This document shows positions 1 to 5,114 of a stretch of 5,114 nucleotides of DNA, in pieces (the first letter of the stretch is position 1; every line of letters starts with the position of its first letter). Under the pieces are notes generated by a model. It searched no databases and was not told the DNA's origin. It was given only the letters and a program-made list of their open reading frames with translations. Position numbers and translations under genes: made by a program. The stretch comes from Trebonia sp. (GTDB lineage Bacteria > Actinomycetota > Actinomycetes > Streptosporangiales > Streptosporangiaceae). The stretch lies in NCBI GenBank assembly GCA_030043595.1, contig JASHXJ010000620.1, positions 1 through 5,114 on the forward strand, written 5' to 3'.

Positions 1-1198
1 GCGTGATCGCGTAGCGGCCGCGCCGGATGAAGAAGTAGTCCACCAGGTTGATGCTGGTCCACGGGAGCAGCACGTAGTAGACGGCGAGAACCAGGTTGTT
101 GACGGTCGAGTTCACGTTGTGCAGCGGGATCGCGATGACGGCCCAGATGACGGCCAGCACGACGGTGACGGCCGCCCGCAACGTGATCTTGTAGCTGCGG
201 GATTCCTTGAGGATGCCGAGGCTGGTGCCGCCGGTGAGCACGGTCAGCGCGCCGGAATAGGCGCACAGCCCCATGGTGATCACCAAGACGATCGACGAGA
301 CGGCGACCAGCGCGTCGCCGAAGCCGCTGAAGACGGCGTTGCCCGCCGTGTCCATCGCGGGAAGCGCGTCCGTCGCGTCCAGCCGGACGGCCAGCCACGC
401 CCCGATGGCGACCAGCCAGACGAGCGGCGTGGACGCTCCCAGGTAGACCGCCCCGATGACCTTCCTGAACGGGGTGCTGCGCGGCAGGTAGCGGGAGTAG
501 TCCGACACGCACGGGGCGTACGACAAGTTGATGCTCGCGGCGTAGGAGAACTGTGCGGCGAACGGGACGAAGACGAACCCGTAGTGGGCGGTCGTCGGGT
601 GCCCGCCGGCATGACCGACAAGGATCGCGATGCTCAGGACGGCCCAGAAGGGCAGCGAAATCCAGAAGAACCAGCGGAAGGTCCGGTGCAGCCAGTCGTA
701 CCCGTAGATGGCCAGGACCACCGCGAGCACGGCAGCCCCGATCCCGATCAGCACCGCGTTGATCCCGAACATGGCGTGCAGGCCCACGTCGAGTATGACC
801 GTGTCCAGGATCAGGTACGCCATGTAGGCGAACAGCGCCGCCAGGAGCGGAACCACGACCCCGCGGTAGCCGAACTGGGCTCGTGACTGCAGCATCTGCG
901 GCAGCCCGAGGTGCGGTCCCTGCGAGGCGTGCAGCGCCATGAAGGACGTACCGAACAGCGTGCCGAGCAGTGTCGCGACGATGGTCCACCAGATCGACAG
1001 GCCGAACGCTGGCCCAAGGAAACCGACCGCGACGGACAGCGACTGGGTGTTGCTGAGGAACCAGAACACGCCCTGCTGGGTGACGCGGCCGTGCCGCTCG
1101 CCTTCGGGGATGTAGTCGATGGAGTGCTTCTCGATTCCGGCGGTCGCGGCCGGCGCCAGTACAGGCGGGCCTTCGGCAAGGCCTGGCGAGGTGGTCAT
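1..1198 (-). CDS. NCS1-family purine/cytosine-type permease, partial (C-terminus beyond left edge)
   Basis: Integral membrane transporter of the nucleobase:cation symporter-1 family (Transp_cyt_pur type), expected to import a nucleobase or related heterocycle with a cation. The frame is open from an ATG at 1198-1196 to the window edge (399 codons), so the last few dozen residues are missing. GGAG at 1208-1205 lies 6 nt before the ATG. Seen: a hydrophilic N-terminus of about 40 residues with IDYIPEGERHG (27-37), then alternating hydrophobic segments. Family signatures are GPHLGLPQMLQSRAQFG (94-110), SYAPCVSDYSRYLP (226-239) and PWTSINLVDYFFIRRGRYAI (379-398). About ten membrane segments can be outlined before the cut, against about twelve in the family. 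The signatures fit the purine-cytosine permease branch better than the allantoin/hydantoin branch, but the substrate cannot be read from sequence. It is divergent from a GntR regulator that may control it. Confidence 0.93.
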   Translation of the reverse strand, partial: MTTSPGLAEGPPVLAPAATAGIEKHSIDYIPEGERHGRVTQQGVFWFLSNTQSLSVAVGFLGPAFGLSIWWTIVATLLGTLFGTSFMALHASQGPHLGLPQMLQSRAQFGYRGVVVPLLAALFAYMAYLILDTVILDVGLHAMFGINAVLIGIGAAVLAVVLAIYGYDWLHRTFRWFFWISLPFWAVLSIAILVGHAGGHPTTAHYGFVFVPFAAQFSYAASINLSYAPCVSDYSRYLPRSTPFRKVIGAVYLGASTPLVWLVAIGAWLAVRLDATDALPAMDTAGNAVFSGFGDALVAVSSIVLVITMGLCAYSGALTVLTGGTSLGILKESRSYKITLRAAVTVVLAVIWAVIAIPLHNVNSTVNNLVLAVYYVLLPWTSINLVDYFFIRRGRYAIT

Positions 1199-1204
1199 GC
1201 GAGT

Positions 1205-1208
1205 CTCC
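1205..1208 (-). promoter_or_regulatory. Ribosome binding site of the permease gene
   Basis: GGAG on the minus strand, 6 nt before the ATG at 1198. It supports that start; no other in-frame start was examined in the upstream sequence. Confidence 0.6.
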
Positions 1209-1238
1209 GTGTGAGTAGCGAGTGCATTAACTCCACTA

Positions 1239-1266
1239 TTCCTACATGAGTTATAGGAAATGTCAA
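1239..1266 (-). promoter_or_regulatory. Candidate permease promoter with embedded inverted repeat
   Basis: On the minus strand a perfect TTGACA (-35 like) occupies 1266-1261. It is followed after 16 nt by TAGGAA (1244-1239), a weak -10. A second possible pair is TGGTTA (1278-1273), 17 nt, TATAAC (1255-1250). Which is real cannot be decided by eye. The inverted repeat TTCCTA-N9-TAGGAA (1239-1259) fills the gap between the TTGACA and the weak -10, and overlaps that -10. A protein bound there would block polymerase, so it is a candidate operator, either for the adjacent GntR regulator or for another factor. Confidence 0.5.
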
Positions 1267-1268
1267 GA

Positions 1269-1285
1269 GCGTTAACCACCAACGC
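1269..1285. repeat. Short inverted repeat GCGTT-N7-AACGC upstream of the permease -35
   Basis: Five-base arms GCGTT (1269-1273) and AACGC (1281-1285) with a 7-nt centre, lying just upstream of the TTGACA of the permease promoter. The position would suit an activator or a second operator half. The arms are short enough to occur by chance. Confidence 0.3.
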
Positions 1286-1344
1286 ATAGGCGATGAAGTG
1301 CTGTTTCTTGACAGACGCCTCACTTGATGAGGTCCGCGGATCTC

Positions 1345-1376
1345 TTGATGTCGACTTTATGTATACATAGGTATAC
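1345..1376 (+). promoter_or_regulatory. Candidate promoter and operator of the GntR regulator gene
   Basis: TTGATG (1345-1350) is followed after 17 nt by TAGGTA (1368-1373), a plausible though weak -35/-10 pair for the plus-strand gene. Between and over them lies the perfect 10-bp palindrome ATGTATACAT (1359-1368). Its GTATAC core recurs at 1371-1376, exactly 10 bp (one helical turn) further on, giving GGTATA at 1370-1375. Operators of FadR-type GntR proteins often have GTATAC-like centres, and NanR of E. coli binds GGTATA repeats, so autoregulation is likely. The promoter assignment is weaker than the palindrome. Confidence 0.55.
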
Positions 1377-1401
1377 GGCTGTTAGATGGTACGGTCGTGG
1401 T

Positions 1402-2052
1402 GTGCTCACTGTGGCTGCTACCGGCCGTGCCTATGAGCTGCTGCGCGGCGACGTCCTGGCTGGCGTGTTCGAACCGGGCGCCTTGCTTCTTGAGACGGCG
1501 CTCGCCGCCCGCTACGGCATCTCCCGGACGCCGGTCCGCGAGGCACTGGTCCGCCTGGAGCAGGACGGCCTCCTCGAGCGAGCCGCCCGCGGCTACCGTG
1601 TCTGCTCCGGCACCGCCCAGGACGTCCTGGACATTTACGAAGCCCGCGTGGCGCTGGAAAGTGAGGCAGCGGCGGGCGCCGCGACCAGGTGCACTGATCT
1701 CGACCTGGCCCGGCTGCTGCATATCCACGAGGTCACCGGCAGGCTCGCCGACCCGGCGGAGATCAGGAAGCTGAACGGCGAATGGCACGTCGCCCTCTGG
1801 CAGGCTAGCCGTAACCGCACGATCTTCACGCTGCTCACCCGGCTGACCGCGCAACTGCGGATCTATGACCGCAGCCCGCACGAGACCACAGAGGATCTCA
1901 GCAAGACCCGGCAGGAGCACACCCAGGTGCTGGCGGCTATTACCGCTCGCGATCCCGATGCGGCAAGGGCGCACCTGACCAGGCATCTTGTGAGATCCCG
2001 TGAGCTGCGGCTGGCGCAGTTCGCCCGTAGCGGGCCCCGGGAAGCCATCTAG
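1402..2052 (+). CDS. GntR-family transcriptional regulator, FadR subfamily (FCD domain)
   Basis: DNA-binding ligand-responsive regulator of 216 aa, normal for the FadR group. Residues 9-67 form the winged helix-turn-helix, with LAARYGISRTPVREALVRLE (34-53) as the recognition region and GLLERAARGYRV as the wing. Residues 75-205 form the helical FCD ligand domain. The FCD metal-site motif D-x-x-F/W-H reads N125-G-E-W-H129 here, and the later histidines H173 (QEH) and H195 (TRHL) are kept, so three histidines remain while the aspartate is asparagine. The start is uncertain. The frame is open back to a TTG at 1324, but starts before about 1377 would overlap the palindromic promoter. GTG at 1402 is chosen and GTG at 1411 is possible; neither has a good ribosome binding site. 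Divergent from the permease, its probable target, and convergent with the P450. Confidence 0.92.
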   Translation: MLTVAATGRAYELLRGDVLAGVFEPGALLLETALAARYGISRTPVREALVRLEQDGLLERAARGYRVCSGTAQDVLDIYEARVALESEAAAGAATRCTDLDLARLLHIHEVTGRLADPAEIRKLNGEWHVALWQASRNRTIFTLLTRLTAQLRIYDRSPHETTEDLSKTRQEHTQVLAAITARDPDAARAHLTRHLVRSRELRLAQFARSGPREAI

Positions 2053-2069
2053 CCAGCGTCAGCCGGCGA
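2053..2069. other. 17-bp convergent gap between the gntR and P450 stop codons
   Basis: The TAG of the GntR gene (2050-2052) and the TGA of the minus-strand P450 gene (2072-2070) face each other across 17 bp. I see no GC hairpin plus T-run, so the two transcripts probably read into each other's 3' ends or stop by another mechanism. Confidence 0.6.
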
Positions 2070-3428
2070 TCAGCGCAGCATGGCCGGCAGGCTGTCGTAG
2101 CCGCGCAGGATCCGGGTCGGGCGCCGCCTGGCGCCGGGCAGCAGCCGCAACTCAGGGAATCGCCCGACCAGGGCCCGCAACCCCACCTCGCCCTCCATCC
2201 GCGCGAGCGAGGCGCCGAGGCAGTAGTGCCGCCCGCCGGAGAAGGAGACGTGGTCCCGCGCGTTCTCGCGCGCGACGTCAAAGCGCTCGGGATCGGCGAA
2301 CACCGCGGGGTCGCGGTTCGCCCCTGCCAGGGCGGTCACCACGTGGGCGCCCGCGGGCAGCGCCACGCCGGCCACCGACGTCGCGCGCGTGCAGACGCGC
2401 CCCGTCAGCAGTACCGGAGGATCGAGCCGGAGCGCCTCATCGACGGCGTTGGGCCACAGCGCGGGGTCTTTGCGCAGCCGGTCGAGCTGGCCGGGATGCT
2501 GATGCAGGAGCGAGATCGCGTTTCCCAGCAGGTTGACCGTGGTCTCGAATCCGGCCACGAGGATGAGCCCGGCGGTCATCGTGAGCTCGCGGTCGTCCAG
2601 TGCGCCCTGCTCGTCCCGCGCCTCGATGAGCTGGCTCAGCAGGTCCTCGCCCGGGTGGCGGCGCAGCTGCCCGATATGGGTGTCCAGCCACTGGTCGAAC
2701 TCGCGCAGCGCGGCCGTCAGAGCGCGGAACTGCCGCCAGCTCAGCCCGAAGTCCAGGCTCGGTGTCACCCGGGTACCAAGCTCCAGGATCCGGTTCCGCT
2801 GTGCGGGCGGCACGCCGAGCATCTCGGTGATGACCGTGACGGGGAGCAGCGCGCAGTACGACGGGATCAGGTCGACCGGCGCCGCCGGGTCCAGCGCGTC
2901 GAGCAGCTCACCGGCGATCGCCTCCGTCCGTACCCGTAGCCGGTCTACCGCTCGAACCGTGAAGACCCGGGCGACAAGCTTGCGGTACCGGGTGTGGTCT
3001 GGCGGTTCGGTCGCCAGCAGCGACGGCGGCTCGAGGGGACCCGGCACGCGGGGAGCCGTCCGGTCGAGCAGGCGTCCCAGCAGGCTGTCGGGACGCGCCG
3101 GCATTCCGGACCGGAAGTCCGGGCTGGACAGGATCTCCTTCACCGCTGCGTGGTCGACCGTGTAGTAGGACAGCCGCGATCGCAGTACCGGTCCGCGGGC
3201 GCGGGCTTCCGCGAGCAGCTGCCACACCTGGTCACCGGATGAGGGCGCCAGCAGCATGCGGCCCTGCAGGTCACCGCGACGGGCGGCCGCGCTCAGCAGC
3301 AACCGGGGCAGGGCGTGGGCCAGACCCCAGTAGATGTCCGAGCGCACCCCCTCCCGCCAGCCTGGACCGTGCCGGTCCAGGTCACGGGAAGGATCCACGG
3401 CCGGCACGGTCTGCGAGTCGCGAGGCAT
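2070..3428 (-). CDS. Cytochrome P450, CYP140-like
   Basis: Heme-thiolate monooxygenase of 452 aa, expected to be soluble and to take electrons from a ferredoxin/reductase pair not in this window. Seen in order: an N-terminal stretch with RRGDLQGR (50-57); C-helix HTRYRK (145-150), whose H and R usually contact heme propionates; I-helix AGFETT (292-297) with the acid-threonine pair E295/T296 for oxygen activation; ExxR as E331-A-L-R334; and the heme loop FSGGRHYCLG (396-405) with ligand C403. All key residues are intact. From memory, the RGDLQ, YxTVDH, EPPDHTRYRK and VAGFETTVNLLGN stretches match mycobacterial CYP140 closely, but the family needs a percent-identity check. The substrate is unknown. 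ATG at 3428-3426 follows AGGAGG (3438-3433) by 4 nt, a strong start. Divergent from a TetR regulator that probably represses it. Confidence 0.95.
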   Translation of the reverse strand: MPRDSQTVPAVDPSRDLDRHGPGWREGVRSDIYWGLAHALPRLLLSAAARRGDLQGRMLLAPSSGDQVWQLLAEARARGPVLRSRLSYYTVDHAAVKEILSSPDFRSGMPARPDSLLGRLLDRTAPRVPGPLEPPSLLATEPPDHTRYRKLVARVFTVRAVDRLRVRTEAIAGELLDALDPAAPVDLIPSYCALLPVTVITEMLGVPPAQRNRILELGTRVTPSLDFGLSWRQFRALTAALREFDQWLDTHIGQLRRHPGEDLLSQLIEARDEQGALDDRELTMTAGLILVAGFETTVNLLGNAISLLHQHPGQLDRLRKDPALWPNAVDEALRLDPPVLLTGRVCTRATSVAGVALPAGAHVVTALAGANRDPAVFADPERFDVARENARDHVSFSGGRHYCLGASLARMEGEVGLRALVGRFPELRLLPGARRRPTRILRGYDSLPAMLR

Positions 3429-3432
3429 GGCT

Positions 3433-3438
3433 CCTCCT
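3433..3438 (-). promoter_or_regulatory. Ribosome binding site of the P450 gene
   Basis: A full AGGAGG on the minus strand, 4 nt before the ATG. It fixes the P450 start and suggests efficient translation. Confidence 0.8.
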
Positions 3439-3450
3439 GCGGCGGCACAT

Positions 3451-3470
3451 CTGGTACGTTACCGTACCAG
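3451..3470. promoter_or_regulatory. Candidate TetR operator 1 (20-bp near-palindrome)
   Basis: CTGGTACGTTACCGTACCAG is self-complementary except for one base pair near the centre. Its core GGTAC-N6-GTACC (3453-3468) is repeated in operator 2. It lies 23 bp upstream of the P450 start, around the transcription start predicted for that gene. Size and symmetry fit a TetR-family dimer site. Confidence 0.75.
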
Positions 3471-3475
3471 ACGCT

Positions 3476-3505
3476 ACGGTACGTGCATGTACCAGCGATG
3501 TGCAA
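3476..3505 (-). promoter_or_regulatory. Candidate P450 promoter
   Basis: On the minus strand TTGCAC (3505-3500) is followed after 18 nt by TACCGT (3481-3476). Operator 2 occupies most of the spacer and touches the -10, so repressor binding would block this promoter. The -10 matches the consensus only at the key T, A and final T positions. Confidence 0.4.
3478..3493. promoter_or_regulatory. Candidate TetR operator 2 (16-bp near-palindrome)
   Basis: GGTACGTGCATGTACC is self-complementary except for one base pair and has the same GGTAC-N6-GTACC layout as operator 1. The two centres are 25 bp apart, about two and a half helical turns. It lies upstream of the TetR gene start (3534) and inside the proposed P450 promoter, so one protein could control both directions. 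Confidence 0.7.
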
Positions 3506-3521
3506 GGCTTTCCCGCCTATC

Positions 3522-3527
3522 GAGGAG
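3522..3527 (+). promoter_or_regulatory. Ribosome binding site that decides a TTG start
   Basis: GAGGAG, 6 nt before TTG at 3534. The in-frame ATG at 3498 has no comparable site and would place coding sequence close to operator 2, so TTG is preferred. Confidence 0.6.
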
Positions 3528-3533
3528 CCGTCA

Positions 3534-4169
3534 TTGGAGACCACCGACAGCCGTGGCCCGGCCTGCGTCGCCGAGCCGGACCGGACCACGGCGGACCACC
3601 GCACGCGGCTGCTGGCCGGCCTGGCTGCCGCCCTGCGGGAGCGCTCGTACGCGGAGGTCACCGTTGCCGACGTGGTCCGGCACGCGCGGACGTCACGGCG
3701 TACCTTCTACGAGCACTTCACCGGCAAGCAGGACTGCCTCATCGCGCTCCTCGAGGAAGACAACGACCAGATCGTCGCGTCCATCGCCGCCGCCGTGAAC
3801 CCCCGGTCGCCCTGGCAGGTGCAGGTGCGCCAGGCGATCGAGGCGTGGATCGGCGGCGTGCAGGACGATCCGGGCGTGCGGCTGTGCTGGATCCGCGTCG
3901 TCCCCTCGCTGGGAGCCGCCGCCCGCCCGCTGCTGCGCCGGACGATGGCGGTCTTCGCCGCGCTGATCCGCACCCTCGCGCAGAGCCCCGAACTGGCCAG
4001 CGCCGGAGTAACCCCGCCCGCCGCGCAGGAGACGATCATGCTGCTGGGCGGGCTCAAGGAACTGATCGCCACCACCGTCGAGGACGGCGGCGACCTGTCC
4101 GGCGTCATCGATGTCGCGACCGACGTGGCGATCCGCATCCTCGCTCCGTACGGCGGCGGTGCTGCCTGA
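3534..4169 (+). CDS. TetR/AcrR-family transcriptional regulator
   Basis: One-component repressor of 211 aa from the TTG start, standard for the family. Residues 21-65 form the N-terminal DNA-binding three-helix unit. The helix-turn-helix TVADVVRHARTSRRTFYEHF (43-62) carries the typical T-x-R-T-F-Y-x-H-F ending, followed by the KQDCL turn. Residues 75-205 are a helical ligand and dimer domain with no recognisable subfamily mark, so the inducer is unknown. The start rests on GAGGAG at 3522-3527; ATG at 3498 would add 12 residues. It is divergent from the P450 with two palindromic sites between them, so the P450 and the regulator itself are the likely targets, and the inducer may be the P450 substrate or a related compound. 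Confidence 0.93.
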   Translation: METTDSRGPACVAEPDRTTADHRTRLLAGLAAALRERSYAEVTVADVVRHARTSRRTFYEHFTGKQDCLIALLEEDNDQIVASIAAAVNPRSPWQVQVRQAIEAWIGGVQDDPGVRLCWIRVVPSLGAAARPLLRRTMAVFAALIRTLAQSPELASAGVTPPAAQETIMLLGGLKELIATTVEDGGDLSGVIDVATDVAIRILAPYGGGAA

Positions 4170-4205
4170 CGCCGGGGAGAAGCCGGGCTGAGCATGCACG
4201 TCCGC

Positions 4206-4232
4206 ATGGCCCCAATGGCCCCAACGGCCTGA
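4206..4232. repeat. Short 9-bp tandem repeat
   Basis: ATGGCCCCA occurs twice back to back (4206-4223) and is followed by a degenerate third unit ACGGCCTGA (4224-4232). It lies 37 bp after the TetR stop. No function is evident; it may be a replication-slippage product. Confidence 0.6.
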
Positions 4233-4241
4233 ACCGCAGCC

Positions 4242-4451
4242 TCAGGTGGTACAGCCGAGGATGACCATAGCCGCGGCCGGCAAGGACGACTGCCACAACA
4301 GGTCGAACGTGATCTGAATGAACTGACCGTGCTGATCGAGCTGGACGCTCCAGGTCCTGAAGAATGCGTCGCCCGAGTGCGGCGTCCCGTCAGCGGAAAC
4401 CTCGGTGACGAAAGCCGATGCTATCCAGCGCCGGATCAGGCCATTGCGCAC
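4242..4451 (-). CDS. Doubtful small hypothetical protein, 69 aa
   Basis: I do not recognise this protein. The frame begins at GTG (4451-4449), just after an in-frame TGA, and ends with TGA at 4244-4242. By my count about 84% of its third codon positions are G or C. That is close to genuine genes of such genomes and higher than the overlapping plus-strand frame from 4329. The residue mix is protein-like, with stretches such as SADGTPHSGDAFFRTWSVQL and QFIQITFDLLWQSSLPAAA; it has one mildly hydrophobic C-terminal stretch and no signal peptide. There is no convincing ribosome binding site. It could be a real small gene, the remnant of a larger decayed gene, or a chance ORF in GC-rich DNA. It ends 72 bp from the TetR gene, tail to tail. 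Confidence 0.3.
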   Translation of the reverse strand: MRNGLIRRWIASAFVTEVSADGTPHSGDAFFRTWSVQLDQHGQFIQITFDLLWQSSLPAAAMVILGCTT

Positions 4452-4548
4452 TGCTCAGCTGCGGCGCCGGCGCCGGCCTGCGAGCGGCGGATAATGAGTC
4501 CGCGGCCGCACGTCGCGGTGGGACGATGATGCTCGGCAAGGAGGCGTG

Positions 4549-5114
4549 ATGGGCGAGGTGCAGATCCCGCTCGGCGGGGCCATGCCGGCCTACCTGGCGG
4601 TGCCGGACGGGGGAGGGCCGTGGCCAGGGGTGGTCGTGCTCTCCGATGTGCTGGGGATGACGACGGACCTGCGCCGCCAGGCCGACTGGCTCGCCTCGGC
4701 CGGTTACCTCGCGGTGGCGCCCGATCTGTTCTTCCGTGCCAGCAAGGTGGTGTGCTTGCGGAGGATCTTCCGCGACCTGACCGCGGGTCGTGGCCAGACC
4801 TTCGATGACGCCGACACGGCGCGGGCATGGCTGGCCGGGCGCGATGACTGCACCGGGCGGGTCGGCGTGATCGGCTTCTGCATGGGGGGAGGGTTCGCGC
4901 TGCTCCTGGTTGCCGACCACGGCTTCGCCGTCGCCAGCGCCAACTACGGGGCCATTCCCAGGCACTTCGGCGACTTCGTCAACAGGGCCTGCCCCGTCGT
5001 CGGGAGCTACGGAGCCAAGGACCGGATGCTCCGGGGGGCGGCGGGGAAGCTGGAGCAGGCGCTCACGGCCGCCAGTGTGGCGCACGATGTCAAGGAGTAC
5101 GCGGATGCGGGGCA
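4549..5114 (+). CDS. Dienelactone hydrolase family alpha/beta hydrolase, partial (C-terminus beyond right edge)
   Basis: Predicted cytoplasmic ester or lactone hydrolase with a Cys-Asp-His triad. ATG at 4549 follows AAGGAGG (4538-4544) by 4 nt; a GTG directly before it (4546) is less well placed. The window holds 188 codons of a protein usually near 230-250 aa. Seen: N-terminal strand MPAYLAVPDG (12-21); WPGVVVLSDVLGM (25-37), where classical dienelactone hydrolase has a glutamate near the D33 position; YLAVAPDLFF (53-62); nucleophile elbow GFCMGGG (109-115) with C111; and GSYGAKDRML (152-161) with acid D158. The triad histidine should lie just past the edge. True dienelactone hydrolases act in chlorocatechol breakdown, but most actinobacterial homologues are uncharacterised, so the substrate is unknown. 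It runs in the same direction as the TetR gene, with too wide a gap to assume one operon. Confidence 0.9.
   Translation, partial: MGEVQIPLGGAMPAYLAVPDGGGPWPGVVVLSDVLGMTTDLRRQADWLASAGYLAVAPDLFFRASKVVCLRRIFRDLTAGRGQTFDDADTARAWLAGRDDCTGRVGVIGFCMGGGFALLLVADHGFAVASANYGAIPRHFGDFVNRACPVVGSYGAKDRMLRGAAGKLEQALTAASVAHDVKEYADAG

Larger units (their letters stand above)
4170..4548. other. 379-bp region between the TetR and hydrolase genes
   Basis: It contains a 9-bp tandem repeat at 4206-4232, a doubtful 69-codon minus-strand ORF (4242-4451) and a GC-only palindromic tract GGCGCCGGCGCC at 4463-4474. GATAAT at 4489-4494 resembles a -10 for the downstream hydrolase but has no matching -35. I see no terminator with a T-run after the TetR gene and no structured RNA I can name. 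Confidence 0.5.

Noticed and set aside
119..886. 255-codon plus-strand open frame
   Set aside because: It lies opposite the permease and its product is rich in Asp, Arg, Gly and Gln with no fold-like pattern. The permease frame has clear family signatures.
1308..1313. Perfect TTGACA on the plus strand as a -35 for the GntR gene
   Set aside because: No acceptable -10 is found 16 to 18 nt downstream, where the sequence is GC-rich (GGTCCG).
1357..1986. 209-codon minus-strand open frame
   Set aside because: Antisense to the GntR gene, which shows clear HTH and FCD motifs; this frame has none.
2053..2098. Possible hairpin from repeated GCCGGC as a shared terminator for the convergent genes
   Set aside because: The arms are only 6 bp, 24 bp apart and partly inside the P450 coding end, with no T-run on either strand.
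2226..2939. 237-codon plus-strand open frame
   Set aside because: Antisense to the P450, whose catalytic motifs are unmistakable.
3239..4264. 341-codon plus-strand open frame
   Set aside because: It is out of frame with the TetR gene, crosses the operator region and has an Arg/Pro/Gly-rich product, which is typical of a GC-rich shadow.
4463..4474. Perfect palindrome GGCGCCGGCGCC as operator or terminator
   Set aside because: It is a simple GC repeat that is self-complementary by composition, with no T-run and no relation to a start or stop.
4390..5085. 231-codon minus-strand open frame
   Set aside because: Antisense to the dienelactone-hydrolase-type gene, which has GFCMGGG and GSYGAKD motifs and a good ribosome binding site.

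Overview
The window looks like chromosomal DNA from a high-GC actinomycete. Coding frames have strongly G/C-biased third positions, starts include GTG and TTG, and the regulator and P450 types (FadR-type GntR, TetR, a P450 resembling mycobacterial CYP140) are typical of that phylum. I cannot name a genus. Five protein-coding genes are well supported (two of them cut by the window edges), and there is one doubtful small ORF. No rRNA, tRNA, insertion sequence or CRISPR array was seen.

Left module (1-2052): an NCS1-family nucleobase/purine-cytosine permease on the minus strand, its C-terminus cut off by the left edge, is divergent from a GntR/FadR-subfamily (FCD-domain) regulator on the plus strand. 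The roughly 200 bp between them is AT-rich compared with its surroundings. It holds an inverted repeat between promoter-like elements on the permease side (TTCCTA-N9-TAGGAA) and a perfect palindrome plus a repeated GTATAC core on the regulator side. The simplest reading is a local ligand-sensing regulator that controls itself and the transporter.

Middle module (2070-4169): a cytochrome P450 on the minus strand is divergent from a TetR-family regulator. The 105-bp gap between them carries two copies of GGTAC-N6-GTACC centred 25 bp apart, an unusually clear candidate operator pair. The P450 has an intact I-helix, ExxR pair and heme-Cys loop. From remembered sequence it most resembles CYP140. 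The P450 and the GntR gene converge with only 17 bp between their stop codons.

Right part (4170-5114): a 379-bp stretch contains a short tandem repeat and a 69-codon minus-strand ORF with coding-like third positions. It is followed by the first 188 codons of a dienelactone-hydrolase-family alpha/beta hydrolase, cut off by the right edge. The P450, TetR and hydrolase could belong to one catabolic or detoxification locus, but that is inference from adjacency. I did not find a clearly new system; the most informative signals are the two sets of operator-like repeats.
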